Below, in pieces: positions 50,724-60,362 of a stretch of DNA of 64,000 nt. Source of the stretch: Microbacterium flavescens (GTDB lineage: Bacteria; Actinomycetota; Actinomycetes; Actinomycetales; Microbacteriaceae); contig NZ_JAFIWA010000001.1 in the NCBI RefSeq assembly GCF_018588945.1, positions 496,001 to 560,000 on the forward strand, given 5' to 3'. The notes beneath the pieces are model-generated. The model saw nothing but the letters and a program-made list of their open reading frames with translations. It had not been told where the DNA came from and searched no databases. The position numbers were made by a program, and so were the translations under genes. Positions within the stretch are counted from its first letter, which is position 1. Each line of letters begins with the position of its first letter.

Positions 50724-51410
50724 ATGATCGCCACCCTCGATCGCCTCGATACGGAGGCGCCTGTGCAGGACCCCTCGGATGCGGGGCTCATCGCCGTAGA
50801 CTGGCGCGTGATGAGCGAGCCGATCGAGCAGGTGCAGGACACGCGCGGGCAGTTCGAAGAGCAGGCGCTGCCCTTCATGGACCAGCTGTACGCCGCCGCG
50901 ATGCGCATGACGCGCAATCCGGCGGACGCCGCCGACCTCGTGCAGGAGACCTTCGTCAAGGCGTTCGCCTCGTGGAAGACCTTCACGCAGGGCACGAACC
51001 TCAAGGCGTGGCTCTACCGCATCCTCACGAACACGTACATCAACACGTACCGCAAGAAGCAGCGCGAGCCCTACCAGGGCACGATCGACGAGCTCGAGGA
51101 CTGGCAGCTCGGCGGCGCCGAGTCCACCACAGCCACGAGCACCCGCTCGGCTGAGGCGGAGGCGATCGACCATATGCCCGCCTCGGTGGTCAAGGACGCG
51201 CTGCAGTCCATCCCGGAGGATTTCCGGCTGGCGGTGTACCTCGCCGACGTCGAGGGCTTCGCCTACCAGGAGATCGCCGACATCATGAAGACCCCCATCG
51301 GCACGGTCATGAGCCGCCTGCATCGTGGCAGGCGAATGCTTCGTGAACTGCTGGCCGACTACGCCAATGAGCGCGGCATCTCCACTGCCGCCACAAGGAG
51401 CACGAAATGA
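50724..51410 (+). CDS. sigH: Redox/heat-stress ECF sigma factor SigH (SigR type)
   Basis: 228 residues from ATG 50724, which has GGAG six bases upstream; an in-frame ATG at 50811 gives a 199-residue form beginning [15 protein letters not shown]. Sigma region 2 (about 50-115, [15 protein letters not shown]) and region 4 (about 165-215, [41 protein letters not shown]) are clear. A redox-type promoter lies upstream and its stop overlaps rshA by ATGA. Confidence 0.95.
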   Translation: MIATLDRLDTEAPVQDPSDAGLIAVDWRVMSEPIEQVQDTRGQFEEQALPFMDQLYAAAMRMTRNPADAADLVQETFVKAFASWKTFTQGTNLKAWLYRILTNTYINTYRKKQREPYQGTIDELEDWQLGGAESTTATSTRSAEAEAIDHMPASVVKDALQSIPEDFRLAVYLADVEGFAYQEIADIMKTPIGTVMSRLHRGRRMLRELLADYANERGISTAATRSTK

Positions 51411-51649
51411 CGGACTGCGGCTGCGAGAAGGCGCGGCGAGACCTGGAGGAGTACCTCCGCAACGAGGTGTGCAAGACACAGCACACCGATATCGCGGAGC
51501 ACCTCGAGAACTGCCAAGGATGCCGTGACGAGGCGCTCGTCGCCACCACGCTGACCGAGGTCGTCGCGCGTGCGTGCAAGGAGACCGCTCCGGAGGAGCT
51601 GCGCGACCAGGTGCTGGCTAAGCTGCGGGCCCTCCAGGCGACGCACTGA
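51407..51649 (+). CDS. rshA: Zinc-containing anti-sigma factor RshA/RsrA type
   Basis: 80 residues. The ZAS motif His32-x3-Cys36-x2-Cys39 (HLENCQGC) plus Cys4, Cys6 and Cys22 provide the redox-sensitive zinc site. It binds SigH in reducing conditions and releases it on disulfide stress in related systems. Translationally coupled to sigH. Confidence 0.93.
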   Translation: MTDCGCEKARRDLEEYLRNEVCKTQHTDIAEHLENCQGCRDEALVATTLTEVVARACKETAPEELRDQVLAKLRALQATH

Positions 51650-51678
51650 CCCCGGGGCGCTGACGCTGTCGACAGGCG

Positions 51679-52584
51679 TCAGCCCGCCGGCGCAAAGACC
51701 GTGAGCGTGCGGGCGGCCACGTCGATCGTGAGCGGCAGCGCCCCGATGGGGTCGCCGTCGGCATACGCGGTGACCCCGGGTGACGACAGTCGCACCGACC
51801 GCACACGGTGCATCCTCACCTCCGGGATGCCGCCGTGCGTCCCCGCGTACACGCGGGGAAGCAGCCGGAGAAGCCGCAGGCGACCGGCCGGCCGCACGAG
51901 CACGACGTCGAGCAGGCCGTCGGCCGGATCGGCGTCAGGACAGATCGGGATGCCGCCGCCGTAGGTGCGGCCGTTCCCCACGGTCGCCATCACCAGGTCA
52001 CGCGCGACGCGCTCCCGAGTCCCGTCGGCGAGCTCGAGATCGACCTCGTACGGGATGCCCGCCAGCGTCGCGAACTCGAGCAGCAGCGCGATGTTGTAAC
52101 GCGAGCCTCCGCGCGGCCATCGCATCGCGTTGGCCCGGTCGTTGACCCGGGAATCGAACCCGCTCGCCAGCACCGTGCCGAAGTAGGTCGCCGACCCGTC
52201 TGCCCGCGTCACCCGTGCGAGGTCGACGGTGCGTGTCCTGCCGGCGGCGATCGCGTCCGCCGCCGCCGTGACGTCGAGCTCGCGCAGTCCGAGCATCGCG
52301 GCGAAGTCGTTGCCGGTGCCGGACGGCACGATGCCGAGTGGGATGCCGGTGCCCGCGATCTCCTGGATCGCGAGGTGCACCGTGCCGTCGCCCCCGGCCA
52401 CCGCGACCGCGTCGGTTCCGAGCGCGACCGCCGCCCGCAGCAGCTCGCTCGACTCGGCCGCGCTCCCGCCGCTGATGATCGCCGTCTTGACGCCCCGCGC
52501 ACGGAGACGCTCGGCGGCCTCCGCGGCCGCGCCGGCGTGCGCGCCGCCGCGCGCCGTCGGGTTCACCAGGAGCGCGACCTTCAC
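51679..52584 (-). CDS. Diacylglycerol/lipid kinase-like protein
   Basis: 301 residues, GTG start at 52584 overlapping the FAD-oxidase stop. The nucleotide-binding GGDGT is at 64-68, followed by PSGTGNDFA, typical of DAGK-catalytic proteins. It may phosphorylate diacylglycerol or a related lipid. Coupling to a glycerolipid-type oxidase and glpD suggests a lipid/glycerol theme. Confidence 0.9.
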   Translation of the reverse strand: MKVALLVNPTARGGAHAGAAAEAAERLRARGVKTAIISGGSAAESSELLRAAVALGTDAVAVAGGDGTVHLAIQEIAGTGIPLGIVPSGTGNDFAAMLGLRELDVTAAADAIAAGRTRTVDLARVTRADGSATYFGTVLASGFDSRVNDRANAMRWPRGGSRYNIALLLEFATLAGIPYEVDLELADGTRERVARDLVMATVGNGRTYGGGIPICPDADPADGLLDVVLVRPAGRLRLLRLLPRVYAGTHGGIPEVRMHRVRSVRLSSPGVTAYADGDPIGALPLTIDVAARTLTVFAPAG

Positions 52585-54230
52585 GTGGGGTCCGGCTCCG
52601 CAGCGGGGATCAGCGCGCCGGGATTCATGATCCCTGCAGGGTCGACGACCGCCTTCACCGCGCGCAGGATCTCGACGCCGATCGGACCGATCTCGGCCTC
52701 GAGGTAGTCGCGGTGGTCACGGCCGACCGCGTGGTGATGGGTGATCGTGGCTCCTTCCGCGGAGATCGCGCGGGACGCGGCATCCTTCGCCCCCGACCAC
52801 TGTGCCAGCGGGTCGTCGGTGAGCGCGGCGACCACGGTGAAGTAGAGCGAGGCGCCCGCCGGGTACACGTGCGAGATATGGCACAGCACGATCGGCTTGG
52901 TGCCGGCCTCGGTGAGCGATTCGACGAGCGCGGCCGTCACGGCAGCCTTCAGCGACGGCAGCGCCGCCCAGGTTGTCGCAGTCTCGAGGGTCTCGGCGAG
53001 GACGCCCGAGTCCATCAGCGTGTCGCGCAGCGCCGGCGCCGAGAAGCGTCCGCGCTCCCACGAGCGGGCAGGATCCTCGCCCCGCGACTTCGCCCCGTGC
53101 GCCGCGAAGACCCCGTCGAGCGCTGCACGCACAGCTTGAGCCTCGCCCGAGCTCGCGCCTTCGAACGTGGCGACGGCGAGGCATCCGCGCAGACGTGTGA
53201 CATGCCCGCCCATCGCCGCGTTCACACGGGTCTCGGTCTCGTCGCTCAGCCGCAGGACGGTGGGGCGGATGCCTCGCTGCGTCGCCTCGCGGAAGGCAGC
53301 GGCTCCGGAGGCGAAGTCGGGGAAGCTCCAGGCGCCGTAGGCGGTGACCGCCGGGACCGGGCGGATGCGCACAGTCACCTCGGTGAGCACGCCGAGGGCG
53401 CCCTCCGAGCCGAGGAAGAGCTGCCGCAGGTCGGGACCGGCCGCGCTGGCCGGTGCGCGGCCGAGGCGGAGGTCGCCGACGGGGGTGGCGACGCGCAGTC
53501 CGTGGACCAGATCGTCGAACCGGCCGTAGCCGCGCGAAGCCTGACCGCTGGAGCGTGTCGCGGCGTACCCCCCGAGGGAGGCGTAGGCGAAGCTCTGGGG
53601 GAAGTGGCCGAGGGTGAAGCCGCGCTCGTGCAGGAGGTCCTCGGCCTGGGGACCGGTGGTGCCGGCGCCGAAAGCAGCGAGCAGCGACGTCTCGTCGAGG
53701 TCGAGGAGCGCCGCCGTGCGCGCGAGGTCGAGCGAGACCACGCCGCGGTGGGAGCCGGCGACGGGGTCGACCCCGCCGACGACGGACGTGCCGCCGCCGA
53801 ACGGCACCACCGCGAGGCCGAGGCGCGCGCACTCCGCGAGCAGGGCGGCCACCTCGGCGTGATCGCCTGGGGAGACGACGGCGTCGGGCGCCGCCTGCGG
53901 CTCGTCGAGGCGGCGGCGCAGCAGATCCGGGGTGCTCTTGCCTCCGAGGTGCAGGGCGCGCACGGCGTCATCCTGCGTGGCGTGGGCGTCGCCGACGATG
54001 CGGGCCAGCGCGGCGAGGTCGGCTTCCGTCAGCCGCGAAGGCGTCAGCGCAGGGCGCTCGCGGCGAGCGACGGGGTGTGCCTTGCCCGGGAGCAGCGCCG
54101 CCATGATCGCCTTCGCCCCGTGAGGAAGGTGGGCGGACTGATCGCCCCAGGCGTCCCATGTCGATCGCGGGCGCGGTGCGGGGACCGCCAGGGGACGAGC
54201 GGACGAGCCGGAGTGCGCCATCGCGGTCAT
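52581..54230 (-). CDS. FAD-binding oxidoreductase (alkyl-DHAP synthase-like)
   Basis: 549 residues from ATG 54230; the open frame continues to an ATG at 54248 but that lies inside the promoter region. A PCMH-type FAD domain (VVSPGDHAEVAALLAEC, VVPFGGGTSVVGGVDP) and a FAD-linked oxidase C-terminal domain with HHHAVGRDHRDYLEAEIG occupy the expected places. Similar to enzymes labelled alkyldihydroxyacetonephosphate synthase, but the substrate is not known. Regulated probably by the divergent TetR. Confidence 0.85.
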   Translation of the reverse strand: MTAMAHSGSSARPLAVPAPRPRSTWDAWGDQSAHLPHGAKAIMAALLPGKAHPVARRERPALTPSRLTEADLAALARIVGDAHATQDDAVRALHLGGKSTPDLLRRRLDEPQAAPDAVVSPGDHAEVAALLAECARLGLAVVPFGGGTSVVGGVDPVAGSHRGVVSLDLARTAALLDLDETSLLAAFGAGTTGPQAEDLLHERGFTLGHFPQSFAYASLGGYAATRSSGQASRGYGRFDDLVHGLRVATPVGDLRLGRAPASAAGPDLRQLFLGSEGALGVLTEVTVRIRPVPAVTAYGAWSFPDFASGAAAFREATQRGIRPTVLRLSDETETRVNAAMGGHVTRLRGCLAVATFEGASSGEAQAVRAALDGVFAAHGAKSRGEDPARSWERGRFSAPALRDTLMDSGVLAETLETATTWAALPSLKAAVTAALVESLTEAGTKPIVLCHISHVYPAGASLYFTVVAALTDDPLAQWSGAKDAASRAISAEGATITHHHAVGRDHRDYLEAEIGPIGVEILRAVKAVVDPAGIMNPGALIPAAEPDPT

Positions 54231-54236
54231 CGCGAC

Positions 54237-54263
54237 AGTATGACACATTCTGTATGGTTGTCA
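54237..54263. promoter_or_regulatory. Overlapping divergent promoters with TetR operator candidate
   Basis: TGACA at 54241-54245 and TGTCA at 54259-54263 are inverted around 13 bases. A plus-strand -10-like TATGGT (54253-54258) is six bases before the tetR ATG, and a minus-strand -10-like CATACT (54237-54242) is six bases before ATG 54230. Both transcripts could thus be leaderless, and one dimer could block both. Confidence 0.5.
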
Positions 54264-54264
54264 C

Positions 54265-54843
54265 ATGGTCGACGCTGCGCACGAGACCGAGACGGCGATT
54301 CTCGACGCCGCACTCGCCGAGGTGCTGGCGCACGGCATCCGCCGCACCACCGCATCCGACATCGCGCGGCGGTGCGGCATCGCGCGGCAGACGCTCTACC
54401 GGTACTGGCCCGACGCGCAGGCGATCTTCGCCGCTCTGGTCACTCGCGAGCTCGTCGCTGCGCTTCCGGCGGACGCCGCCGATGGCGCAGACCTCGAGGG
54501 GACCGTAGGACTGCTCGTCGAGACGGCCGATCGCATCCGGCGCATGCCCCTCGTGGACCGCCTGCGCGACACCGACCCGGAGCTGTTCGCGCGGTACATC
54601 CTCGATCGACTCGGTACGAGCCAGCGCGTCATCCACGCCGAGACCGCCCGTCGGCTGGCCGCCGGCCAGGCGACCGGCGCCGTCCGCGAGGGCGATCCCG
54701 CACGGCTCGCGGCGATGGTGCTGCTGATCACGCAGTCCGCCGTGCAGTCGGCGCCGCTCGTCGCAGAGTGGCTGCCCGCCGACGCCTGGCGAGCCGAGCT
54801 CGGCGCTGCACTGCGCGGCTACCTCGGCCCGAAGGCCGTCTGA
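54265..54843 (+). CDS. TetR-family transcriptional regulator
   Basis: 192 residues. Helix-turn-helix at about 25-55 (TTASDIARRCGIARQTLYRYW), then a ligand-binding helical domain. The stop overlaps the glpD start by TGATG, so it is in an operon with glpD and divergent from the FAD oxidase. Likely controls both units; the ligand is unknown. Confidence 0.93.
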   Translation: MVDAAHETETAILDAALAEVLAHGIRRTTASDIARRCGIARQTLYRYWPDAQAIFAALVTRELVAALPADAADGADLEGTVGLLVETADRIRRMPLVDRLRDTDPELFARYILDRLGTSQRVIHAETARRLAAGQATGAVREGDPARLAAMVLLITQSAVQSAPLVAEWLPADAWRAELGAALRGYLGPKAV

Positions 54844-56426
54844 TGGCCCGCATCGTCGGCCGCACGCCGTTCCCGTCGGCGCTGAGCGCCGCCCGGCGTT
54901 CGCGCGAGCTCGAGGCGCTCGCTGCCGACCCGGTCGTCGACGTGCTGGTGATCGGAGGCGGAGCGACCGGAGCCGGGATCGCATTGGATGCCGCGTCCCG
55001 AGGCCTGCGCACGGTGCTCGTCGAGCGGCGCGATCTCGCCCACGGCACGAGCCGCTGGAGCTCGAAGCTCATCCACGGCGGGCTGCGCTACCTCGCCTCC
55101 GGCCAGGTCGGCATCGCTCACGAGAGCGCGTCGGAGCGTCACCTCCTGATGACGCGCATCGCGCCTCACCTCACGCGCCCGCTCGCGCAGATCGTCCCGC
55201 TGTATGCGCCCGGTCACCTCCCGCGCGGGGCGTTCGTGGGCGCCGGCTATGGGCTGGGCGACGGGCTGCGGCGGTTCGTCGGAACCCCGGGTGCGGTGCT
55301 CGGCGCCCCGGGCATGATCGGCTCCGCGGAGACCCTCCGCCGGGCACCCGCCGTCCGGCCGGACGGCCTGCGGGGCGGCGTGCGCGGATGGGACGGGCAG
55401 CTCATCGACGACGCGCGGCTGGTCGTGGCGATCGCCCGGACGGCCGCCGGGTACGGCGCATCCGTCCTCACCCGCGTCGAGGCGATCTCGGCCGTCGGCG
55501 ACCGAGCCGTCCTGCGTGACGCGGTGAGTGGGAGCGAGATCGCCGTTCGCGCCGGCGCCGTCGTGAGCGCGACGGGCGTCTGGGCGGGCGAGCTCGACCC
55601 CAGCGTGCGGCTGCGTCCGAGTCGCGGCACCCACCTCGTCGTCGCGTCCGAGCGGCTCGGCGGCGCAGACGTCTCGCTCACGGTGCCGGTCGCGGGGTCG
55701 GCGAGCCGGTTCGTCTTCACGCTCCCGGCGCCTCACGGCCGCACCTACATCGGGCTGACCGACGTTCCGGCCGACGGACCACTGCCGGACGAGCCAGAGG
55801 CGACCGAGCCGGAGATCGACATGCTGCTCACCACGGTCAACACCGTCCTCGCGCGCCCGCTCGACCGCGACGACGTCATCGCGACCTTCGCCGGGCTCCG
55901 GCCGCTGCTCGCCGGGGCCGAGGCGAGCAGCGGGTCCGATGCCGGGGTGGAGGGCGCCGACACGAGCGACCTCTCGCGTCGGCACGCCATCCTCGAAGGA
56001 CCGTCGGGTGTGCTCAGCGTCGTCGGCGGCAAGCTCACGACGTACCGGCGCATGGCCGAGGACGCGGTCGACGCCGTGGCGGACCGGCGGTTCGCGCGCG
56101 TAGAGCTTCCGGCGTCATCGACACGGCACATCCCCCTCGTCGGCGCGTGGCCGCGCGACCGCCTGGGCGAGATCACCTCTCCCGCCCGGCTCGTCCGCCG
56201 CTACGGCGCGGAGGCGCCGTTCGCGGCGTCGCTCCCCGGCGGACCGGCGGCCGCATGCGGCGTCACCGCACAGGAGCTGCACTGGGGCATCGCGGTCGAG
56301 GGCGCCCTCGACGTCGACGACCTGCTCGACCGCCGCACCCGGCTGGGCCTGGTGGCGTCGGATCGGATGGCATCGGCGGATGCCGCGGCCGCCGCCTTCG
56401 AGCGCGCCGGTGTCGACCCGCTCTGA
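54843..56426 (+). CDS. glpD: Glycerol-3-phosphate dehydrogenase (FAD)
   Basis: 527 residues from ATG 54843. FAD-binding GGGATGAG is at 38-45 and SSKLIHGGLRYL, TGVWAGEL and VVGGKLTTYRRMAEDAVD are family signatures. Oxidises glycerol-3-phosphate to DHAP at the membrane. Some bacterial GlpD run longer, but the C-terminal cap domain (about 430-527) is intact. Confidence 0.95.
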   Translation: MARIVGRTPFPSALSAARRSRELEALAADPVVDVLVIGGGATGAGIALDAASRGLRTVLVERRDLAHGTSRWSSKLIHGGLRYLASGQVGIAHESASERHLLMTRIAPHLTRPLAQIVPLYAPGHLPRGAFVGAGYGLGDGLRRFVGTPGAVLGAPGMIGSAETLRRAPAVRPDGLRGGVRGWDGQLIDDARLVVAIARTAAGYGASVLTRVEAISAVGDRAVLRDAVSGSEIAVRAGAVVSATGVWAGELDPSVRLRPSRGTHLVVASERLGGADVSLTVPVAGSASRFVFTLPAPHGRTYIGLTDVPADGPLPDEPEATEPEIDMLLTTVNTVLARPLDRDDVIATFAGLRPLLAGAEASSGSDAGVEGADTSDLSRRHAILEGPSGVLSVVGGKLTTYRRMAEDAVDAVADRRFARVELPASSTRHIPLVGAWPRDRLGEITSPARLVRRYGAEAPFAASLPGGPAAACGVTAQELHWGIAVEGALDVDDLLDRRTRLGLVASDRMASADAAAAAFERAGVDPL

Positions 56427-56458
56427 CGTCGGCCGCTGACGTCGCCGGCGCCGACTGG

Positions 56459-59400
56459 CTAGAGCGTCAGCGCCTTCTTCAGGATCTCGGCCTGCTCGGC
56501 AGCGTGCACCTTCGGCGAGCCGGTGGCAGTGGAAGCCGCCGACGTACGCGACACGCGACGGACGGTGCGGCCCTGCAGGTGCTTGCTCACCTCGAGGGCG
56601 ATGAACGGCCAGGCGCCCTGGTTCTCGGGCTCGTCCTGCACCCACACCAGCTCGGCGTCCGGGTACTCGCCGACGACCGCGTTGAGCGCTTCGACGGGCG
56701 TCGGGTAGAACTGCTCGAGGCGGACGAGGGCGATCGCCGGATTCGGGTTCTTGTCGAGCTCGGCCCGCAGGTCCCAGTGGATCTTGCCGGAGTGCAGCAG
56801 CACGCGCTTCACCGCCGACTTGTCGATGCCGCGGTTGTCGTCGAGCACGGGCTCGAACCGACCGGTGAGGAAGTCCTCCACCGGGCTCGTGGCGCCGCGC
56901 AGCCGCAGCATCGCCTTCGGCGTGAAGACGATGAGCGGACGCCGCGGCCGTGCGTACGCCTGGCGGCGCAGGAGATGGAAGTACGAGGCGGGCGTGGAGG
57001 GACGAGCGACGGTCATGTTCTCCTGCGCGCACATCTGCAGGTACCGCTCGATGCGGGCCGACGAGTGGTCGGGTCCTTGGCCCTCATAGCCGTGGGGGAG
57101 CAGGAGGGTGACGGCGGACTGCTGTCCCCACTTCTGGTCGGCGGACGAGATGAACTCGTCGATGACCGACTGGGCGCCGTTGGCGAAGTCGCCGAACTGC
57201 GCCTCCCACAGCACGAGGGAGTCGGCGCGCTCGACGGAGTAGCCGTACTCGAAGGCCATCGCCGCGTACTCGCTCAGCAGGGTGTCGTACACCCAGAAGC
57301 GACCCTGGTCGTCCGACAGGTTGGCGAGCGGGATCCACTCCTGGCCGTTCGCGCGATCGTGGAGGACCGAGTGGCGCTGCACGAAGGTGCCGCGGCGGGC
57401 GTCCTGGCCGGCGAGGCGGACGTTCGTCTTCTCGAGCAGCAGCGATCCGAACGCGAGGAGCTCGCCGAAGCCCCAGTCGATCGAGCCGTTGCGGCTCATG
57501 TCGAGGCGCTTGTCGAGCAGCTGCTGAAGCTTGGCGTGGACGGTGAAGCCCTCGGGCTTGTTGACGAAGGCATCGCCGATCATGCTCACGACCTCGCGCG
57601 AGACACCGGTGGTGTCGGGCTCGCCGGCCACGGGGCCCTCGGGCTCGGCATCCGCATCTACGATCGGAGAGGGTCCGGTCTCGGCGGCGTGCGTCTCGGC
57701 GAACGCGACCTCCAGGCGACCCTGGAAATCCTGCTTGGCCTTCTCGTACTCCTCCTGCGTGATGTCGCCGCGACCGACGAGAGCCTCCGTGTAGAGGCGG
57801 CGCACGGAGCGCTTCGCCTCGATGAGGTTCGTCATGAGGGGCTGCGTCATCGACGGATCGTCGCCCTCGTTGTGACCGCGGCGGCGGTAGCAGACGAGGT
57901 CGATCACGACGTCGCGGTGGAACCGCTCACGGTAGGCGAACGCGAGCTGCGACACCCGCGTCACGGCCTCGGGGTCGTCGCCGTTCACGTGGAAGATCGG
58001 GGCCTGGATCGTCTTGGCCACGTCGGTGGCGTACACCGACGTGCGCGCGTCGAAGGGTGTGGTGGTGAAGCCGACCTGGTTGTTGACGACGACGTGCACC
58101 GTGCCGCCGGTGCGGTAGGCGCGCAGCTGCGACATCTGGAGCGTCTCGAACACGACGCCCTGGCCGGCGAACGCGGCATCTCCGTGCACGAGGATCGGCA
58201 GCCACGAGAACGAGCCGATGGGCTTGCGGTCCTGCTTGGCGCGGACGATGCCCTCGAGGACGCCGTCGACGGTCTCGAGGTGCGACGGGTTCGCGGCGAG
58301 GTACACCGGCAGCTGCTCGCCGCCGTCGGCGACGAACGTGCCCTCGGTGCCGAGGTGGTACTTGACGTCGCCGGACCCGCTCTTCGAGCCGATCGCGACG
58401 GAGCCCTCGAACTCGCGGAACACCTGGCCGTAGGTCTTGCCGGCGATGTTGGTCAGCACGTTGAGGCGGCCTCGGTGGGCCATGCCGATCGCGGCGCCGT
58501 CGAGCCCCGCTTCAGCCGCTCCCTGGAGGATCTCGTCGAGCAGTGGGATGAGCGACTCGCCGCCCTCGAGGCTGAATCGCTTCTGGCCGACGTACTTCGT
58601 CTGCAGGAAGGTCTCGAACGCCTCAGCCTGGTTGAGCTTGTCGAGGATGCGCAGCTGCTCGGCGTGACCCGGCTTCTGGTACTTCAGCTCCACGTTCTGC
58701 TGGAACCACTTGCGCTGCTCGGGGTCCTGGATGTGCATGTACTCGATGCCGATGGTGCGGCAGTACGAGTCGCGCAGCACGCCGAGGATGTCGCGCAGCT
58801 TCATGGTGCGCTTGCCGCCGAAGCCGCCCGTGACGAACTCGCGGTCGAGGTCCCAGAAGGTCAGGCCGTGCTGTTCGATCTCGAGGTCGGGGTGCGTGCG
58901 CTGCACGTACTCGAGCGGGTCGATGTCGGCCATCAGGTGGCCGCGGACGCGGAACGAGTTGATGAGCTCCTGCACGCGCGCCTGCTTGTCGACGCGCTCG
59001 GCGAGGTCGACGTTGATGTCGGCGGCCCAGCGGATGGGGGCGTAGGGGATGCGCAGCGCCGCGAAGATGTCCTCGTAGAAGTTGCGCTGCCCGATCAGCA
59101 GCTCGTGCACCTTCTTGAGGAACTCGCCCGAGCCGGCGCCCTGGATGACGCGGTGGTCGTAGGTGCTCGTGAGCGTGATCGTCTTGCCGATCGCCATCTC
59201 GTTGAGCGTCTTGTCGCTCGCGCCCTGGAACTCAGCCGGGTATTCGAGGGCGCCGGCGCCGACGATGCATCCCTGCCCCTTCATCAGGCGCGGGACCGAG
59301 TGAACCGTGCCGATTCCGCCGGGGTTGGTGAGCGAGATCGTCGTGCCCTGGAAGTCGGCGGCGGTCAGCTTGTTGTTGCGTGCACGGCTCACCAGGTCTT

Positions 59401-60184
59401 CATACGTGGTGAGGTACTCGCCGAAGCTCAGCTGGTCTGCCCGCTTGATGCTGGGGACGAGCAGTGCGCGGGTGCCGTCGGGCTTGGGCAGGTCGATCGC
59501 GATGCCGAGGTTGATGTGGGCCGGCGCCACGACCGAGGGCTTGCCGTCGATCTCGGCGTAGAAGACGTTCTGGCTCGGGAACTCCTTGAGGGCCCGGATG
59601 ATCGCCCAGCCGATGAGGTGCGTGAAGCTCACCTTGCCGCCGCGGGTGCGCGACATGTGGTTGTTGATCACGATGCGGTTGTCGATCATGAGCTTCGCCG
59701 GCACGGTGCGGACGCTCGTCGCCGTGGGGACGGTGAGCGACTCGTCCATGTTGACGGCGAGGGTCTTGGTCATGCCGCGCAGGGGGGTGACTTTGTCCTC
59801 TTCCGTGCTCTCGGCGGCTGCGGAGGGCTGCGACTTCGGCGCCTGTGCCGGGATCGGCTGCGGAGCAGCGGGCCGGGCTGTGGTGCGGGCGACGGGCTGC
59901 GCGCCGATCACGGGGATGGGCGCCGTCACCGGACGGGGCTCGCTCGCTTCCGGAGCCGTCGCCGGCGGGTTCGCGCCCTCCGAGGCGGGCTGCGTGGGCA
60001 CCGACGGCGCCGCGGCGGCACTCGCCTCGTCGACCGGATGGTAGGCCTCGAGAACGGGCCACCATGCCTTGTCCACGGAGTTCCTGTCGATCTTGAACTG
60101 TTCGTACAGCTCGTCGACGAGCCATTCGTTGGCTCCGAACTCTCCTTCGTTCGAGACCCCGAGGCCCGTCACCTGGCTCGACAC
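56459..60184 (-). CDS. kgd: Multifunctional 2-oxoglutarate dehydrogenase E1/E2-like protein (Kgd/OdhA)
   Basis: 1241 residues, GTG start at 60184. N-terminal ~85 residues contain the FGANEWLVDELYEQF element, a Pro/Ala linker precedes a lipoate-acyltransferase-type domain (about 120-360, DHRVIQGAGSGEFL), and the thiamine-diphosphate E1 domains fill the rest (AHRGRLNVL, YRRRGHNEGDDPSMTQP). This fused form is the actinobacterial decarboxylase/dehydrogenase of the TCA cycle, whose activity is set by GarA-type inhibition. Confidence 0.97.
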   Translation of the reverse strand: MSSQVTGLGVSNEGEFGANEWLVDELYEQFKIDRNSVDKAWWPVLEAYHPVDEASAAAAPSVPTQPASEGANPPATAPEASEPRPVTAPIPVIGAQPVARTTARPAAPQPIPAQAPKSQPSAAAESTEEDKVTPLRGMTKTLAVNMDESLTVPTATSVRTVPAKLMIDNRIVINNHMSRTRGGKVSFTHLIGWAIIRALKEFPSQNVFYAEIDGKPSVVAPAHINLGIAIDLPKPDGTRALLVPSIKRADQLSFGEYLTTYEDLVSRARNNKLTAADFQGTTISLTNPGGIGTVHSVPRLMKGQGCIVGAGALEYPAEFQGASDKTLNEMAIGKTITLTSTYDHRVIQGAGSGEFLKKVHELLIGQRNFYEDIFAALRIPYAPIRWAADINVDLAERVDKQARVQELINSFRVRGHLMADIDPLEYVQRTHPDLEIEQHGLTFWDLDREFVTGGFGGKRTMKLRDILGVLRDSYCRTIGIEYMHIQDPEQRKWFQQNVELKYQKPGHAEQLRILDKLNQAEAFETFLQTKYVGQKRFSLEGGESLIPLLDEILQGAAEAGLDGAAIGMAHRGRLNVLTNIAGKTYGQVFREFEGSVAIGSKSGSGDVKYHLGTEGTFVADGGEQLPVYLAANPSHLETVDGVLEGIVRAKQDRKPIGSFSWLPILVHGDAAFAGQGVVFETLQMSQLRAYRTGGTVHVVVNNQVGFTTTPFDARTSVYATDVAKTIQAPIFHVNGDDPEAVTRVSQLAFAYRERFHRDVVIDLVCYRRRGHNEGDDPSMTQPLMTNLIEAKRSVRRLYTEALVGRGDITQEEYEKAKQDFQGRLEVAFAETHAAETGPSPIVDADAEPEGPVAGEPDTTGVSREVVSMIGDAFVNKPEGFTVHAKLQQLLDKRLDMSRNGSIDWGFGELLAFGSLLLEKTNVRLAGQDARRGTFVQRHSVLHDRANGQEWIPLANLSDDQGRFWVYDTLLSEYAAMAFEYGYSVERADSLVLWEAQFGDFANGAQSVIDEFISSADQKWGQQSAVTLLLPHGYEGQGPDHSSARIERYLQMCAQENMTVARPSTPASYFHLLRRQAYARPRRPLIVFTPKAMLRLRGATSPVEDFLTGRFEPVLDDNRGIDKSAVKRVLLHSGKIHWDLRAELDKNPNPAIALVRLEQFYPTPVEALNAVVGEYPDAELVWVQDEPENQGAWPFIALEVSKHLQGRTVRRVSRTSAASTATGSPKVHAAEQAEILKKALTL

Positions 60185-60362
60185 GCTGGATCGCCTGCTT
60201 TCTTCGATGAAGATCTGGAAGCATCCGGGAGCCGCACAGTGCCCTCCCGCACGACTGTTAAGCGTAGCCCAGTCTGCGGTGGTGATCCCGGCCCCGAGCG
60301 CTGCCCGGCTGAAAGAACGCAGATCATTTCCCGCACAGGAACTGTCACTACTCTTGGCCGAT

